Below, piece by piece: positions 1 to 12,400 of a DNA stretch of 64,000 bases. The stretch lies in assembly GCA_034509425.1 (NCBI GenBank), contig JAVTVJ010000494.1, forward strand, positions 62,001-126,000. Reading direction: 5' to 3'. Source of the DNA: Eopsaltria australis (taxonomy: Eukaryota; Chordata; Aves; Passeriformes; Petroicidae). The translations under genes were made by a program, and so were the position numbers. The notes beneath the pieces were generated by a model. That model was given only the letters and a program-made list of their open reading frames with translations, was not told the DNA's origin and did not search any database. Positions within the stretch are counted from its first letter, which is position 1; each line of letters begins with the position of its first letter.

Positions 1-1611
1 ATGTATGTGAGCTCTTCTGTGAGGCAACTCTAGTGACCCTGTCCCTAGCAGAATTATTCCAAGCCTTTATGGGGCTCTTGTCAAACCTTAACAGTGACTT
101 TGTGACATGCTGCATCAGCTAAGTGTTTGTGTGTTCACTCCCATTTTATAAAAAATATTGTAGGATTTCCCTAAACCTTGTGTGATTGCCACATGGAGGA
201 AGTAATTTGTGTAAAACCAGTGCCACTGTGTGACTTACAGTCAGAGATAATGTCTGATCAAGGAAGATGAAATCAATCACAGGGCTTGTAAAAGGAGTTG
301 CCTATTCCTACTCTTAAAGCAGCAGCAAGAACATAAGAATGATATATTCTTGTGATTTCTTATCTTACTGTAATAGTTACCTGTTTAAACTATATCAGAT
401 GACATTGTTCACGTTTATTTTTCAACTTGAATAATACTGAAAGTAGCTGTGTGTTATTTGTGATGCTACATGCACTTCATTTTAGGGTCAGAGAGAGTTC
501 ACGCCAACGTCATTTATTGTTCAAGGCTATTTACTGTTCCTTCACTTTTTCTGCTGGGGATTCTAGCAGAAATACAAAACAGTAGAACTGAGGCTAAAAC
601 ATAATTAGTGAATTTGTGATGGCTTCTCATCTGATTATTAACCATTCCTTTTGTCTCACAAGGTCTTATACTTGGCCTATGATGTCCAGCAGAGGTAGTT
701 GGAGCCATGAATATCTAAGCATCCTCAACAGCTGTAGTAGAGTTTTCTTCAAAAAGCTCCTGTTCACACAGACAAGAGTTTCCTTACATATCTCCAAAGA
801 GAAGCTCACTCTCAACATCTTAACCAAGTTTGAGTCAGCTTTTGTGGCCTTGTATTCCCTTGTTTGATTTGCACATTCCCAACTTTCCCCATATTCTTTA
901 TACTGTGGTATCACTCAGTGAGGTGTTTCAGAGCACTGTGAATATTCCAAAGGAAAAGTGATAAAGTTTCAATGAAATCAGCATCCAAACACGATCACAG
1001 AACAATTTCATGTGCACGTTTGTGAGAGTCAGGGCAACACCACCTAGAGCAGAGAGAAGGCCCAGCCTCAGATCCCCAGTTCATTGTCTTAAACTGCTGT
1101 GGGGTTTTAATTCAAATGTTATCTATGATGGTACACTGAGGAGATTTTATAGCTGTCCTCTTTCAAAAGAGGCAATTCTGTTATTCTTTTCTCTTCCGAT
1201 TCATCCCTTGATGTACTTTCTTGGTGTTTTCCCTTGTGCTGTCGCTGATGTTTGTCCAGCTCAGTGTTGAGCTGCTGTAGGGGCTAAGGGAAAAGAAATA
1301 AATTTTATTCTGCTCCAAAACCGATTTGGTGCACCTTGTTAGATCACCATATTTTTTTCATCAAATTTCAAGTTGACATGAATTTGGAAACTAAAGTGAA
1401 TGTAAAATAATTTGGGACAAATTTTTCCTGGTGCTTTCATAAGCAGGTGGGGGAAGTAGAGTGCGACACCAGGACTACTCCAAAGGGATTGAGCGGTGGA
1501 GCAACAAACCTGTTGTTCTTTCTTTGTAGGATGACACAGATCTTAAAAGTAGGACTGTGAGGATGGAGGTGCACAGGGGGCCACTTGCAGGTTTCCTTGG
1601 CCTCTGTACAC

Positions 1612-1745
1612 AGAGCCACCTTGTTAGGAGGATGGTGCTCGTAACACCAAGGATGTGGATTGAATCCCCATATTGGCCATTCACTGAAAAATCAGACTTG
1701 GTGATCCTTGTGGGTCCCTCCCAACTCAGAATATTCTGTGAAAGT
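1612..1745 (+). repeat. tRNA-Ile-derived SINE with CR1-type tail (TguSINE1-like)
   Basis: Positions 1630-1680 read like a degenerate tRNA-Ile: GATGGTGCT, TAACACCAAGG, a B-box GGATTGAATCC at 1657-1667, and TTGGCCA. This is followed at about 1690-1745 by GATCCTTGTGGGTCCCTCC and CAACTCAGAATATTCTGTG, the typical 3' end of avian CR1. That head-and-tail arrangement is the known structure of the passerine SINE TguSINE1. The copy is old and the 5' quarter is poorly conserved. Confidence 0.75.
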
Positions 1746-3114
1746 GTCACCAACTTTGAAATCTATCCCGCTAGTAATGTGTCAGAAGAAACCACTGCAT
1801 ACCTGCTCAGTGAGTCCAAAGTAGCCTTGCTCTAAAAAGACATAAACATAATGGAAATAACCTGTGTGCTGGTAAATATCCTCCTACAGTCTTGCATCTG
1901 CTGCTGTCACAGTGATGGGAATGGAACGCTTTTAGTACATTTCCATGATTTGCACCTAATTGTCTTAAAAAAACTGGTGAACCTGCCCCTCAGGGGTTGA
2001 ATGTGTTGTGAAATACTGTCACATGACAATTTCTGAATTTTTGTGGCTTCAGCCTCACTCTGGCACTAACTCTCTGGTACTCATCTTGTGCCTTCCTCAT
2101 TTTATTTTTTTAGCTGGAATAACTTCTTTCTGCTCTGCAGAACAATACCCTCACTAAAAAGTAGATTACCCTCTGTGACCATCTTAAACTTTGCAGGAGT
2201 TTGGTGGTGCTGTATTCTTCAAATTTGATTTAAAAGCTTGAAAATAACTTAGTGTGAAAGATGAATGTGAAAATTTGAGGGTTCAGAGAATCCATACAGT
2301 TCTCAAAATGGAGTGTGGGTCTTCAATTGGGAGATTGTTTATCCACATGTTATCCGAGCGCTAATCATATGAAAGTCCTCAGCTTCACAACTTTGAACAA
2401 TAACAAAATACATAGCAACGAAATTATCCAGCTCACCTTACTGTGGTGTAGTAAAGTCTGATTTCTACAAAGGTGTTGGATGCAAGAGACAAACGAAGTG
2501 AATGGGTCTCCTCATTGCCTTGCAGCCTCATCAGTCCTACGGCTTGAAACAAACGCACAGCAAGCAGACAGTGCTGGGCAAATAAGAAAACCCAAACCGA
2601 ACCGAAAGACTTGTGCCTATATGGAAAAGTTTTGAGGGAGAAATAGGAGTATGGAAATACAAGTTGTGTATACAGAATTAAGAGTTCAGAAAATACTGTT
2701 TGATTTACAGCAACATTGACTATAAACTGCATGCACACTACTATACGAAGATATATTTAATGGTGAAGGAACTCCAACATGTTTTCTTAGTTACCCACTG
2801 CTGTGGCTTCCCGAAGTTGATTTAAGACTAGCAGTAGTTTGGAAGTTTGAATGCTGCCTTACTGATCTCCGAACTCAAGTCAGAAAGTCTAATCTAGACT
2901 CAATAGGTGGTTTTTATTTTTTGTTTAATTACTTAACATTCTTAAGTAATATGAAGTATGCACAGTTGAGAAGTGTTTAAATTAATTTTGTGGATACTTG
3001 GTGCAATGTTATATGCATTTAAAGCCAGAAAGTGTATATTAGAGGTGGAAAAAAACTGCTTTGAAAAGGACAGATTTTTATTTAAAATCAGTCTTACCTA
3101 AAACTGTTAGTTTT

Positions 3115-3143
3115 TATTGTACTGTATTGCACACAGTACAATA
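3115..3143. repeat. perfect 11-bp inverted repeat with 7-base loop
   Basis: TATTGTACTGT and ACAGTACAATA are exact reverse complements separated by ATTGCAC. The stem does not extend to microRNA-precursor length. Confidence 0.6.
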
Positions 3144-6100
3144 GCATATTGAGGACAGTGTGATTTAGTTAGCAAATGTGAGAAGATACTTTTTGTCAAA
3201 TACATGAATAAACAAAGGCCGTATCTGTCATGTAGGTTAGTACAATTTCAACAAACAGACTCAAGAGTCGTTCTGACTCATATCTGATGGATGACAGTTA
3301 TCTTTCCTCAATACTAGTAAAACCAAAGCCTCCTATTTTCTGTGCTTCGCAAGTTTCACTAGGAACACTGGGCTTTAGCTCATTTGAAGCTACTTTAAAG
3401 TGGATGTTCATGTTCAGGCAGTTGTATTTTCTTGTTTTCAGATTTTAAAATTGCCCTAAAAGACAAATGCAAGCCATCCACATTAAAATATGAAGATGCT
3501 GATTCATAAATTACGATACTGAGTAAATCACCTTCCTGAAATAGCACCTTATGTTTCCATGGAGTTGACTTTTCATTTAGAGTTTTGCCTTTCCTGGGCT
3601 GACATTTATGCTGTGCCCCTAAGGTCATCAGATGGGGACTCTTTGGCTGTAGTGGAGCAGAAAACCAGAGCAGAGGAGGCATATTTAACTGCTGTATTTA
3701 CTTTAGCAGCGCAGTCTCCCATCCTGTTATATGTCAAAGTGAATAATGGTAGAAAATCATTGTCGTAAAATCAGTGCTTTCCTTTGCCTGGTGTAGACAC
3801 AGTTGTTACGTATTTCTGTTTTTTTTACCCTCTCTGTGGACATCAAGTTATGGGAAGGGCTGTGGGAAATATTTTCCTAAAGAATGATTTGTGTGACTGG
3901 ACAAATACAGGCTTAAATGGATATGTGTGTTTGCCCTAAAGGTTGATCATCGAGGATCTGATACAAGGATTGAGTGGATAATGCCAGTTTATACTTGGTT
4001 TGTCCTTTGTATTAAAATTGCTGGTTGATGTGGACTTCTCCTTTCTTTCCCACCCTCCCCCCACTTTTCCCAGAGTGACAGTAATTGAATCTATTGCTAG
4101 TCATAAAAACAGCTTCACTGATGATGATTCCTCTTTGATTGGGTTAAGTTTGGTCCTTTTGCATAACTGATTGAATGCTTTTCATTTGCAGGCTTCTTGT
4201 TTCAGCCTTTAAAAAAAAATCCCACAAAACTAGCTTCACACAGGCAGAATGTGCTTCAGAATTGCATTTTTAGTAATCATGATGTGGTTTGTTTAGCTGC
4301 TTTGTTCCTTATATGCTATGCTTCTACTTATAATGTAAAGAACTTGTACAGGCAGAGGTAGTAAAAGCTAAATTTTATAACTTCTCATTTGAGATTTTTG
4401 GAGGCCACATTCAGCACAAAGGAGTAAAGGTTAGAGCTTGCAGTGAATATCTGGTGGTGTATTTCCATCTAAACCTGTGGCTAACTGAAATGGAGGTGTT
4501 TTTTTGAGAGTCAGAAAGCAAATTACACATAAATCTTATTTCTGAGTCTTTGATGCTGAAAATCTGTATGCACTTTAAGTCGAGGCTGGTTCCTTTGAAG
4601 ACAACAGACATACTTGCAACAATGACTTTAAACATGCTTGTAGGTACTTGCTTGGTTAGCACCTGTAATACGTAATATATTATTCTGCTTGGTTTTATCC
4701 TTAGATTTTTTTCAATGACAGTTATGTTGTTCACGTAGGAAAAAAAAAATTTCCAATATCTGTAATTAATTCATTTAATGAAACAGAAGCACTTTTAAGA
4801 CCAGACAAGAAAAATTGTAGTTCAAATGCAAGAATATATTCAGGATGATTAACATGGTTGATTCAACACCACTATTACAAAAATTAGGTTTCTTTCCTTG
4901 TTTAAAATTTCAAATAGAAGTATGCCATATGTCTATGAAGCAATAGTGTACTAAAGTCTTAAGAAGAGCAAAGCCCCATTCATCACTTTTAATTCTCTGT
5001 GGACTACGAAAACCGTGTATCTCCAAGTACAAATAGAATTGGTACCTTCAGAGGTCTCTCATTGAAGCTGAATTCAGAGGCATTTCTAGAAGTTGTGTTA
5101 TCATGTTAGGATTGCCTTTGTTGGACCAGCTGTCCAGCAGCAATGAGGCACTTCAGTTTTCCCGATTTAAGTGCATATTTCAAAGTGACACACTAGTGGG
5201 TAATGGCACACTGAAACGAGGCACTCTGATTGCCAAATCAGGAGTGGGATTTAGGAGAGAAAGCGGTTGCTTCTGCAGAGCTCTCTGCAGTATTTCTGCT
5301 GCTGTAGTGTACTGTACAGCAGTCCTGACAGCAGCAATCGTAGCCAGGCCGTTAGGAAGCTTTTCTAATTGCAGGAAGAGAACTTCATTGTTCTTAAAAG
5401 GGATTACTCCTCAGAGTGCGTAACTCCTTTTGTCCCCCCAATCCCTTCACAAGTTCGCAGATTCATCAGGGTTTAAGATGAGGTGTTTAAGTGCCACTTA
5501 GTGGCTGTCCAGAGCAAATGTAAGATACTGCGATTGCTGTGAAGTTTTTACCTCTTCTGCTTTCCACCAGCAGGAGAATTGCTCACCTAACCGTGGAGAT
5601 ACCGAAGGCTTAATCTAAAACTGGTTGAAATCAGTTAAAAGATGCTGGTGGGCTTTCAGTAAGAAAGTTTCAGTACTGTAATGTCCTTCTGTTTTTTTCC
5701 TTGAATTGTTCTCCTGAAGTTCTGTTTGGGTTCTCCTAGTGGGTTTTTTGGGTTTTTTGTTTTTCACTGGGGTTTTTTTCAATATTTTTTCAATATTTTT
5801 GCCTCTAAAAGTACTGGAATGAGTTTGTATTTTACTATGCGACAAGAAGCAGCAGTATGTAAAATCTGTAGAACAGAAATACTGCTGTTTCTGGAGTTTA
5901 TTCTTGTGTGTTAAATTTCACAAAACAAGACGTGATTAACATTGGTTAGTGTTTGACATCAGCCACTGTTCTGGGATGTTTCAGCTCCCCTCAGCAGAAT
6001 TTCTGATAAAAGTGAAAACATTAGCTCTCAGTCATGTTAGGAGCTTGCTATAATAAATTCTTATGTGTGTAAGGACAAAAGTTTATATTCTAGAAACTTG

Positions 6101-6151
6101 CAGGACTTCTGGATATTCTTTATATTAACTTCATACTGAACCAGATACATC

Positions 6152-6238
6152 CTTAAGATGCACAAGGATAGAGTAGCAACTTGTTCTGTGATTTGAATGG
6201 GGGCAATTCTCAAGTGAATAGCTTTTATATCTCAGAGT
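6152..6238 (+). repeat. diverged repeat copy A (partner at 9343-9428)
   Basis: It shares CTTAAGATGCA(C/T)AAGGAT, TCTGTGATTT, TGGGGG(C/T)AATTCTCAA and CTCAG in the same order and spacing with 9343-9428. The family is unknown to me. Confidence 0.55.
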
Positions 6239-6949
6239 GCATGCATTGCCTGTATGTAGGCTTCCTCTTTACTGGGAGGAGGTTTTCAGTGGGCTTTCCG
6301 GGTACTGCAGAAGGCATGCTTCAAGTTTTCTTTAGAATGTAGTTGTCTTTTTTTTCCTTCTGTTTCAGTTTTTGTGTTTAGTAGACTACCCATGTGCATA
6401 CTAGATTTGGAAGAGTCAGAAAAGTTCCCAGGAATCTCAAACAAGCAAAACACAGATTTCTGATCACATTTCTTGTTAAAGTTACAGAACAGAAACTCTC
6501 AAGGTCTCAGGATAAACCCCTTCTCACATGCTCAGAAAATGTACTTCCAACAAGCCATCTAAAACCCAGATACATGACAAATTTTCCTTAGCCTGATAAC
6601 CCTCTGTGACCTGGCTTTAAGTACACACGTTTGCACAGGCATGTCAGCCTGTTCTGGAAGTCTTGATGCCAGCTTGAAACATCAGCTGAATTAGACTTCT
6701 GGAGTTTTGTCTTAACTGGAGTTGTGAGTGAAATCAAAGCATTTGTATGAGGATGACATTGTTGATCTACAATGAGAGAATGTAATACTTGATTCTTATT
6801 AAGTTCTTGTTGTTTGACTGTATATTACAGCTTTTTGCATCCTAAGAGAAAAAGTTGGGGAAATTGTTTAAAACTGGTCTACATTCTACTCATAAATTAT
6901 AATTGAAAGCAATGGAACACTTGGGAATTTAATACACCCTGCATTAAAT

Positions 6950-7796
6950 GTCCTGTTTAATATCTTTATCAATGATCTGGACAAGGGGATGTAAATGACA
7001 TAAAATTGAGTGGGAATGTTGATCTGCTGGAGGGCACGAAGGCTGGATAACTAGGCCAAGGCCAGTTGCAGGAGGTTCAACATGGCAAAGTGCTGGATCC
7101 TGCACTTGGGTCACAACAACCCCTGGCAGTGCTACAGGCTGGGGGCAGAGTGGCTGGAACGTGGCCACAGCCAGCTGAACATGAGCCAGCGTGTGCCCAG
7201 GTGGCCAAGAAGGCCAATGGCACCTGGCCTGTGTCAGCAATTGTGTGGCCAGCAGGACCAGGGCAGTGACTGTGCTCCTGTACTCGGCACTGATGCAGCC
7301 ACACCTCAAGTCCTGTATCCACTTCAGGGCCCCTCAGAAAAGGAAAATCACAGAGGGGCTGGGCTAGAGAAAGGCAAGGGAGCTGCTGAAGGGTCTGGAG
7401 CACAAGGCTTACGAGGAGCAGCTGAGGGAGCTGAGGTTCTTTGGCCTGGAGAAGGCTCAGGGGAAATTGGATCACTCTTGCAACCACGTGAAAGGAGGTT
7501 GTAGTGAGGTGGGGATTGGCCACTTTCCCAGGTAACAAGTGACAGAATGAGAGGAAGTGGCTTCAGTTGCACCAGGGAAGGTTTAAATTGGATATTAGGG
7601 AAAAAAATTCTCAGTAATAGGATTCTCAGGCTGCTCAGGGAAGTGGTAAAATCACCATCCCTGGAAGCATTCAAAAAATGTGTGCAGGTGACTTTTGGGG
7701 ACATGGTTTAGTGGTGAACATGGCAGTGCCGGGTTAGTGGTTAGACTTGCTGATCTTACAGGTCTTTTCCAGCCTAAATTGATTCTACGATTTTAA
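6950..7796 (+). mobile_element. CR1 LINE fragment, 3' end, sense
   Basis: It begins in the reverse-transcriptase end region (TTTATCAATGATCTGGACAA), passes through GGGAATGTTGATCTGCTGG, TGCTGGATCCTGCACTTGG and GTCACAACAACCCC, and ends at the CR1 3' terminus (CAGCCTAAATTGATTCTACG). It has many point changes and a deletion near 6985-7010. Open frames of 120-150 codons on both strands here are relics of the dead element, not genes. Confidence 0.93.
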
Positions 7797-7860
7797 AAGA
7801 CCTGCTCAGATGACTTCTTAGGTTCACTTATTCATTTGAGTCTTTGCACCTGTGAACATA

Positions 7861-7923
7861 TTCAAATATGTGAGTTAAGACTTGCAAATTATTCAAGTAC
7901 GTGAGCTCAGACTTGTAAGTTGC
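7861..7923 (+). repeat. two-copy 32-bp tandem duplication
   Basis: TTCAAATATGTGAGTTAAGA at 7861 and TTCAAGTACGTGAGCTCAGA at 7893 start two similar units laid head to tail. Confidence 0.55.
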
Positions 7924-9342
7924 AGTGGTATCTGAACTTACCAGATGGCTTCAGTGAAGAATTCACCTGTCCAGTCCACCATCCAGCTTTTTGCAGGTTT
8001 CTTCTGGAATGCCAGAGTTCCCTATTGGTACTAAGAATACCCAGAAAGGAGGAAATGGCAGAACTGACCCATGATTAGTTATGTATTTATTTATGTATTT
8101 CAGTAGTGTACTGCATGTCACCTAATATTTTACACTTTATTCATGAAAATATGTACACATTTCCAAATTTACCAACTCCATGAGTCTTCTGTGAGATGAT
8201 GCAGCTGTCTCACCTTCTTGGTGATAAGATGGTTAACAGAACCTGTGGTGAGGGACTGCGTTCATTCGGTCTGCGTGGATCCTGTTTGTGGATGGCTGAC
8301 TCAGCACGAAAAGGCTCCCATTGTTCTGGCAGAGGAGCAGAAGCGCAGTCAGCACATGTGGCTGAAATGTGCAGTGGTGACTTACAGTAGTATATCCTGA
8401 GCCCTTTGAAGTGCTGCAGCTTTATCAAAACCACAAAAAAGCCATAAGGACAAATCCTGTTGCTGTATTTTAAAAGCCTCTCTACTGTGTGTTACATTTC
8501 ACAAATGTTTTCCAGTTTGTTTTTTAGGAGTTAAAACAGAATTGTCTTAAAATAACTAAATGTGGAACGTTGTTTGTAATGAAACCTGGAACTGCAAATT
8601 TCTGAATGGAAAGCCAACTGAAGTGATTTTTCAAATTGGTAAAGACAGTCTTTGAATCTTGGTTTGAAAGATGGTTGATTGCCATTTTGTGGCTCTCACT
8701 GTAATTGGAAGACAGTATGACTTAGCCAAAAATACAAAAGCAAAAGAGTCCACATCACTGGCAGAGATACACTTGATGGGTTAATAAGCCCGCAGAAGAG
8801 GGTAGGAATGGGAGAGATAAACTTACTGTTTGTTGTAAGTTAAAAATGTGTGCAAGGGACATTGCTGATAAAGTTTTCTGCTTTCAAGACAGCTGAGAAG
8901 GAATATAATCAAAAGCACAGCATAGCAAAATAAAAATCATGATAACTTAATAAAAGGCAGATTTATATGCTCCATACAAAATTACTGTACATGCAAATTA
9001 TTATGTTAGTAGGTTCCAGTGTTATTCTCAATTTCACATTCCACTGGAAATATCTTGGGAAGGACTGTGCTGCAGCTTGTAATTGAATGAAAGGCTGGCG
9101 ATGAGAAGTGATGCAGGGCAAGGGCTGGGCAGGCAGCTGAGTGCACTTCTTAATCAGCTACAAGGGGCTGCTGTAGTTCTCAGCTGGCTGCTGCAGTTCT
9201 CCCACCAGGGTTCTGTTCAAGAGCACTGGAGCAGGGAGGCTTATGGTATGAGGGCAACCTTACAGAAATTAAAATTTCTTCAGCTTGATTCTGGAAAAGA
9301 ACAAGACAATATGGTATTTATTTCCTCTTTTTGTTATCTATG

Positions 9343-9428
9343 CTTAAGATGCATAAGGATTTAGTAACAATTTGGTCTGTGATTTTAGTGGGGGTAATTC
9401 TCAAATAAATTTTTTTACACTCAGCTGC
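9343..9428 (+). repeat. diverged repeat copy B (partner at 6152-6238)
   Basis: Second copy of the approximately 87-bp element, in the same orientation and about 3.2 kb from the first. The flanks do not match clearly, so it may be either an old local duplication or two insertions of an unclassified repeat. Confidence 0.55.
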
Positions 9429-12400
9429 CCATCATATGTGAACTACAATATAGCTCCATGGACTGTAGGTAAATTCTGGACCCTACACATACTGAGAAAT
9501 AAACCTGAACTGATAGTTCTTATTATTAAGCAATTCCCAGGAAAACCAAGAATATTTTGGTTTGGGGGTAGAATAGTTAACAGTTAAAGTTTTATTTTAA
9601 CTGTTGGAGTTTTTCCAGTTAACTGAAATGGAGGTTGCTTTAGAGTATGTTAACTACCGTATAAGCCCATTAGAATCTGTGTACTGTCTATGGGGATTGT
9701 GGCTGAATTAAATAATGAAAAATCAATGCTGTTAGAAATAGATTTATGAAGTTATTAAGTAAATTGTGGAGAACTGAGAAGACTGGCTACTTTTCATGAC
9801 TCTCCATACTGTGGAACTCAATATATTTCCCTAGTCTCCTGCTGTTGCAACTGAAATACACAAAGTAATATGCCTAGGGCAGTGGGGCTATTTTTGTATT
9901 TATAATCAATTATGTGAACAAAGAGCTAGGCTATAACTCTGTAAAATTATGCATACATGCTTGCTTATTTTATATTACTCATTACTAAAGTGTTCTAGGA
10001 GGCTACAGTAAATATGGACTAACTAAACTAACATGAAGTCCCATGTAATGGAAATAGGCATTCATAATATATACGTCTTCCATAGCATATGGGGAATTGA
10101 TAAAATTATAATTATGTTTTGATTTTAACCAGTCAAATGAGAGGTGTCATGTTCTGTTCATAAGTTTTCCTCAATACTGTCCAAACATTTTTTACTCTAT
10201 AATTTAGCTATTGAAAGTACAAGTGCTTGGTAGTTTGGGGGATTTTTTCCATTGTGAAGTAATGCTTCTTTACAAAGGAAACGAGACCTATCTTCAAAGG
10301 AATTGTCTTTTTCCCCATCTGACTTGAGTTATAAGCTTCAAGATCAACAAATACTTTAAGTATAACTTTTAACTAATTGCATACTGAAAATGTTTCTTAA
10401 AGTTTAAGAGCTTTTTTTTTTGTTCCAAGATCTGTGAGTGCTTACCACAAGGAAGCAGCAGGAAGCTGATGGAAAAAGGTACGAAGTCCTTTCAGGACCA
10501 TGTACCTAGTGCCAGGGGACATCAATGGCAATTTGATTTTGACATGTTTTGCATCCTAGTGCTGGGAGATTTTTAAAATAAGCAGTCTTGCATAATTAAT
10601 ATTTTATAGTTTATCCAGTTGTGTCAGGGTGCATGTGCAGATCATCCCTGTAGCATCTGCTGCTCTCTCTCCAGAGCCCACTCAGCATTCTGGAGAGCTC
10701 AGGTAAGTTATTCCTCAGCTTGGTGACACTGAGAAGAACAAAAGCTACTGCCCTACAAGGAGGAAAACCAGGAAGTTTCTGGCTGTTTCAGCTACAGTCA
10801 AGGCTTAGCTGATGATGTCAATGGCTTGACCTATGTGCTTGCCGTTCCACACTGGGAGCATGCCCATTTATTTTGATCTGTGTGATTTGCTTCTGCAGTT
10901 TCCTGGTTTGCTCTGCCTGTTTTCTGCTCTTCCTGCTCATTTCACAGCTTCCAGAAAACCCTCATTACTGAACAGAATAAATGCATGGAACCTCTGATGT
11001 CTCTTTGTGGCAATTCCCTGCTGTGTTCTGAGTTTCCCCTATTGCTCATTTGCCACATCATCCTTGTGGGTTTTTTGCATCCAGCTATTTAGATCAAAGT
11101 GATCTCTTCACTAGAGACCTTCATAAGTCTTGCTTGGACTTATCTGTAGATTCAGGGTGTGTTTTTTTCACTCATTTATAGAGATCTGATCATTTGATTA
11201 CAATTAGATCACTCAGTAGTGCACATTTCATCTTGGTCAAATGCAGACATATGATTATGCCTGAGTTGAATTAGTCAGAACCCATGCCGAAGTTCCTGGC
11301 AGCTTTATTTTGCTGTCTGTGGGAAGACAAAAAATACACAATCCAGCATAAAGCTTGCCAATCCAAAGTTTGCCCATCAGTGTTTTTGGAAGTATTTGAA
11401 GTGGCACAATGATTTCAGTCCAGATGAGCTTTTTGCACTAGGTGACCCTAATGCTTATGAATGGGCACTAACGGACCCTAAAGCTAGATTGTGTTACTGC
11501 TATGCTGATTATGTATAGCCTTGGTTACCTTCACAGGATGATGGGTTCCACATGCTGTGAATAGTATTTTCTCCAGTCCCTTGTTTAACTAAGAATTTCA
11601 CCAAAACCCTTCCGCTCTGAACTTTCTGGAGCAAATACTAAGAAATTATCCATTCCATTCAAGGTAACTGACTGATCATCCCAGCATCTGCTGTCATCCA
11701 CAACTGCCTTCTAACAGGGCGTAAGAAAAGCACAAACCATTTTCTCTAGATACAACTTTTCAAATATAAAAAAGAATGCCTGAATACTTTTTTGCCATGG
11801 GGAGGAATCTGAAGATAATGGTAGCCAACCAGGAAAGCTGCTTCAACCTTACGAGGTGTTTTATCATCTGATACTCTCATGACCTCACTCCAGTTGATCT
11901 AACCCTGCCTCTAGGATATTACTTGCCCAAGGAAGACTTCAGTTCCACTGTCTGCTGAGTAAGCAACATGGTCCATGTGCTCTTGCATTTCTCTCCTACA
12001 GATGTAGAATCACCTTTCCCTTCACAGATCTTGCTTTCCCTCAATCCTCTTGCAGAGGTGTAAATGAGCCTCAGTACATGGTATCTCTCTTGTGCTCCGA
12101 CACTATTGGAGAGAAAAGGGATAGTGGTGGTAGGGAAGAGGTCAGATAGCCCATCACCAACATGACTTTTCATTCCTGAGCAAGAGATCTTAATATCACT
12201 TGAATCAAAGCATTTCAACAATTACAAATTTTGTGCCAGAAAAGACAATTATATGTAAACAACCTAGAGGAGAGCTTGGAAAGAACTCTGCTGCTGAATC
12301 AGTGCCCAGCAGTCTGGTGAGGAACAGTTCTTCTGTCTGCCGCACGGGGAGTGAATTGCAGGCTATCTCTGGGCACCAGCCCAATGTCAGCATTTTTCAT

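Noticed and set aside
1612..1685. Functional tRNA-Ile gene
   Set aside because: The acceptor stem, D-arm and anticodon arm are degenerate, and a CR1 tail follows directly; it is a SINE head.
7077..7704. ORFs of 118-153 codons on both strands
   Set aside because: They lie inside a decayed CR1 LINE; no intact endonuclease or reverse transcriptase is present.
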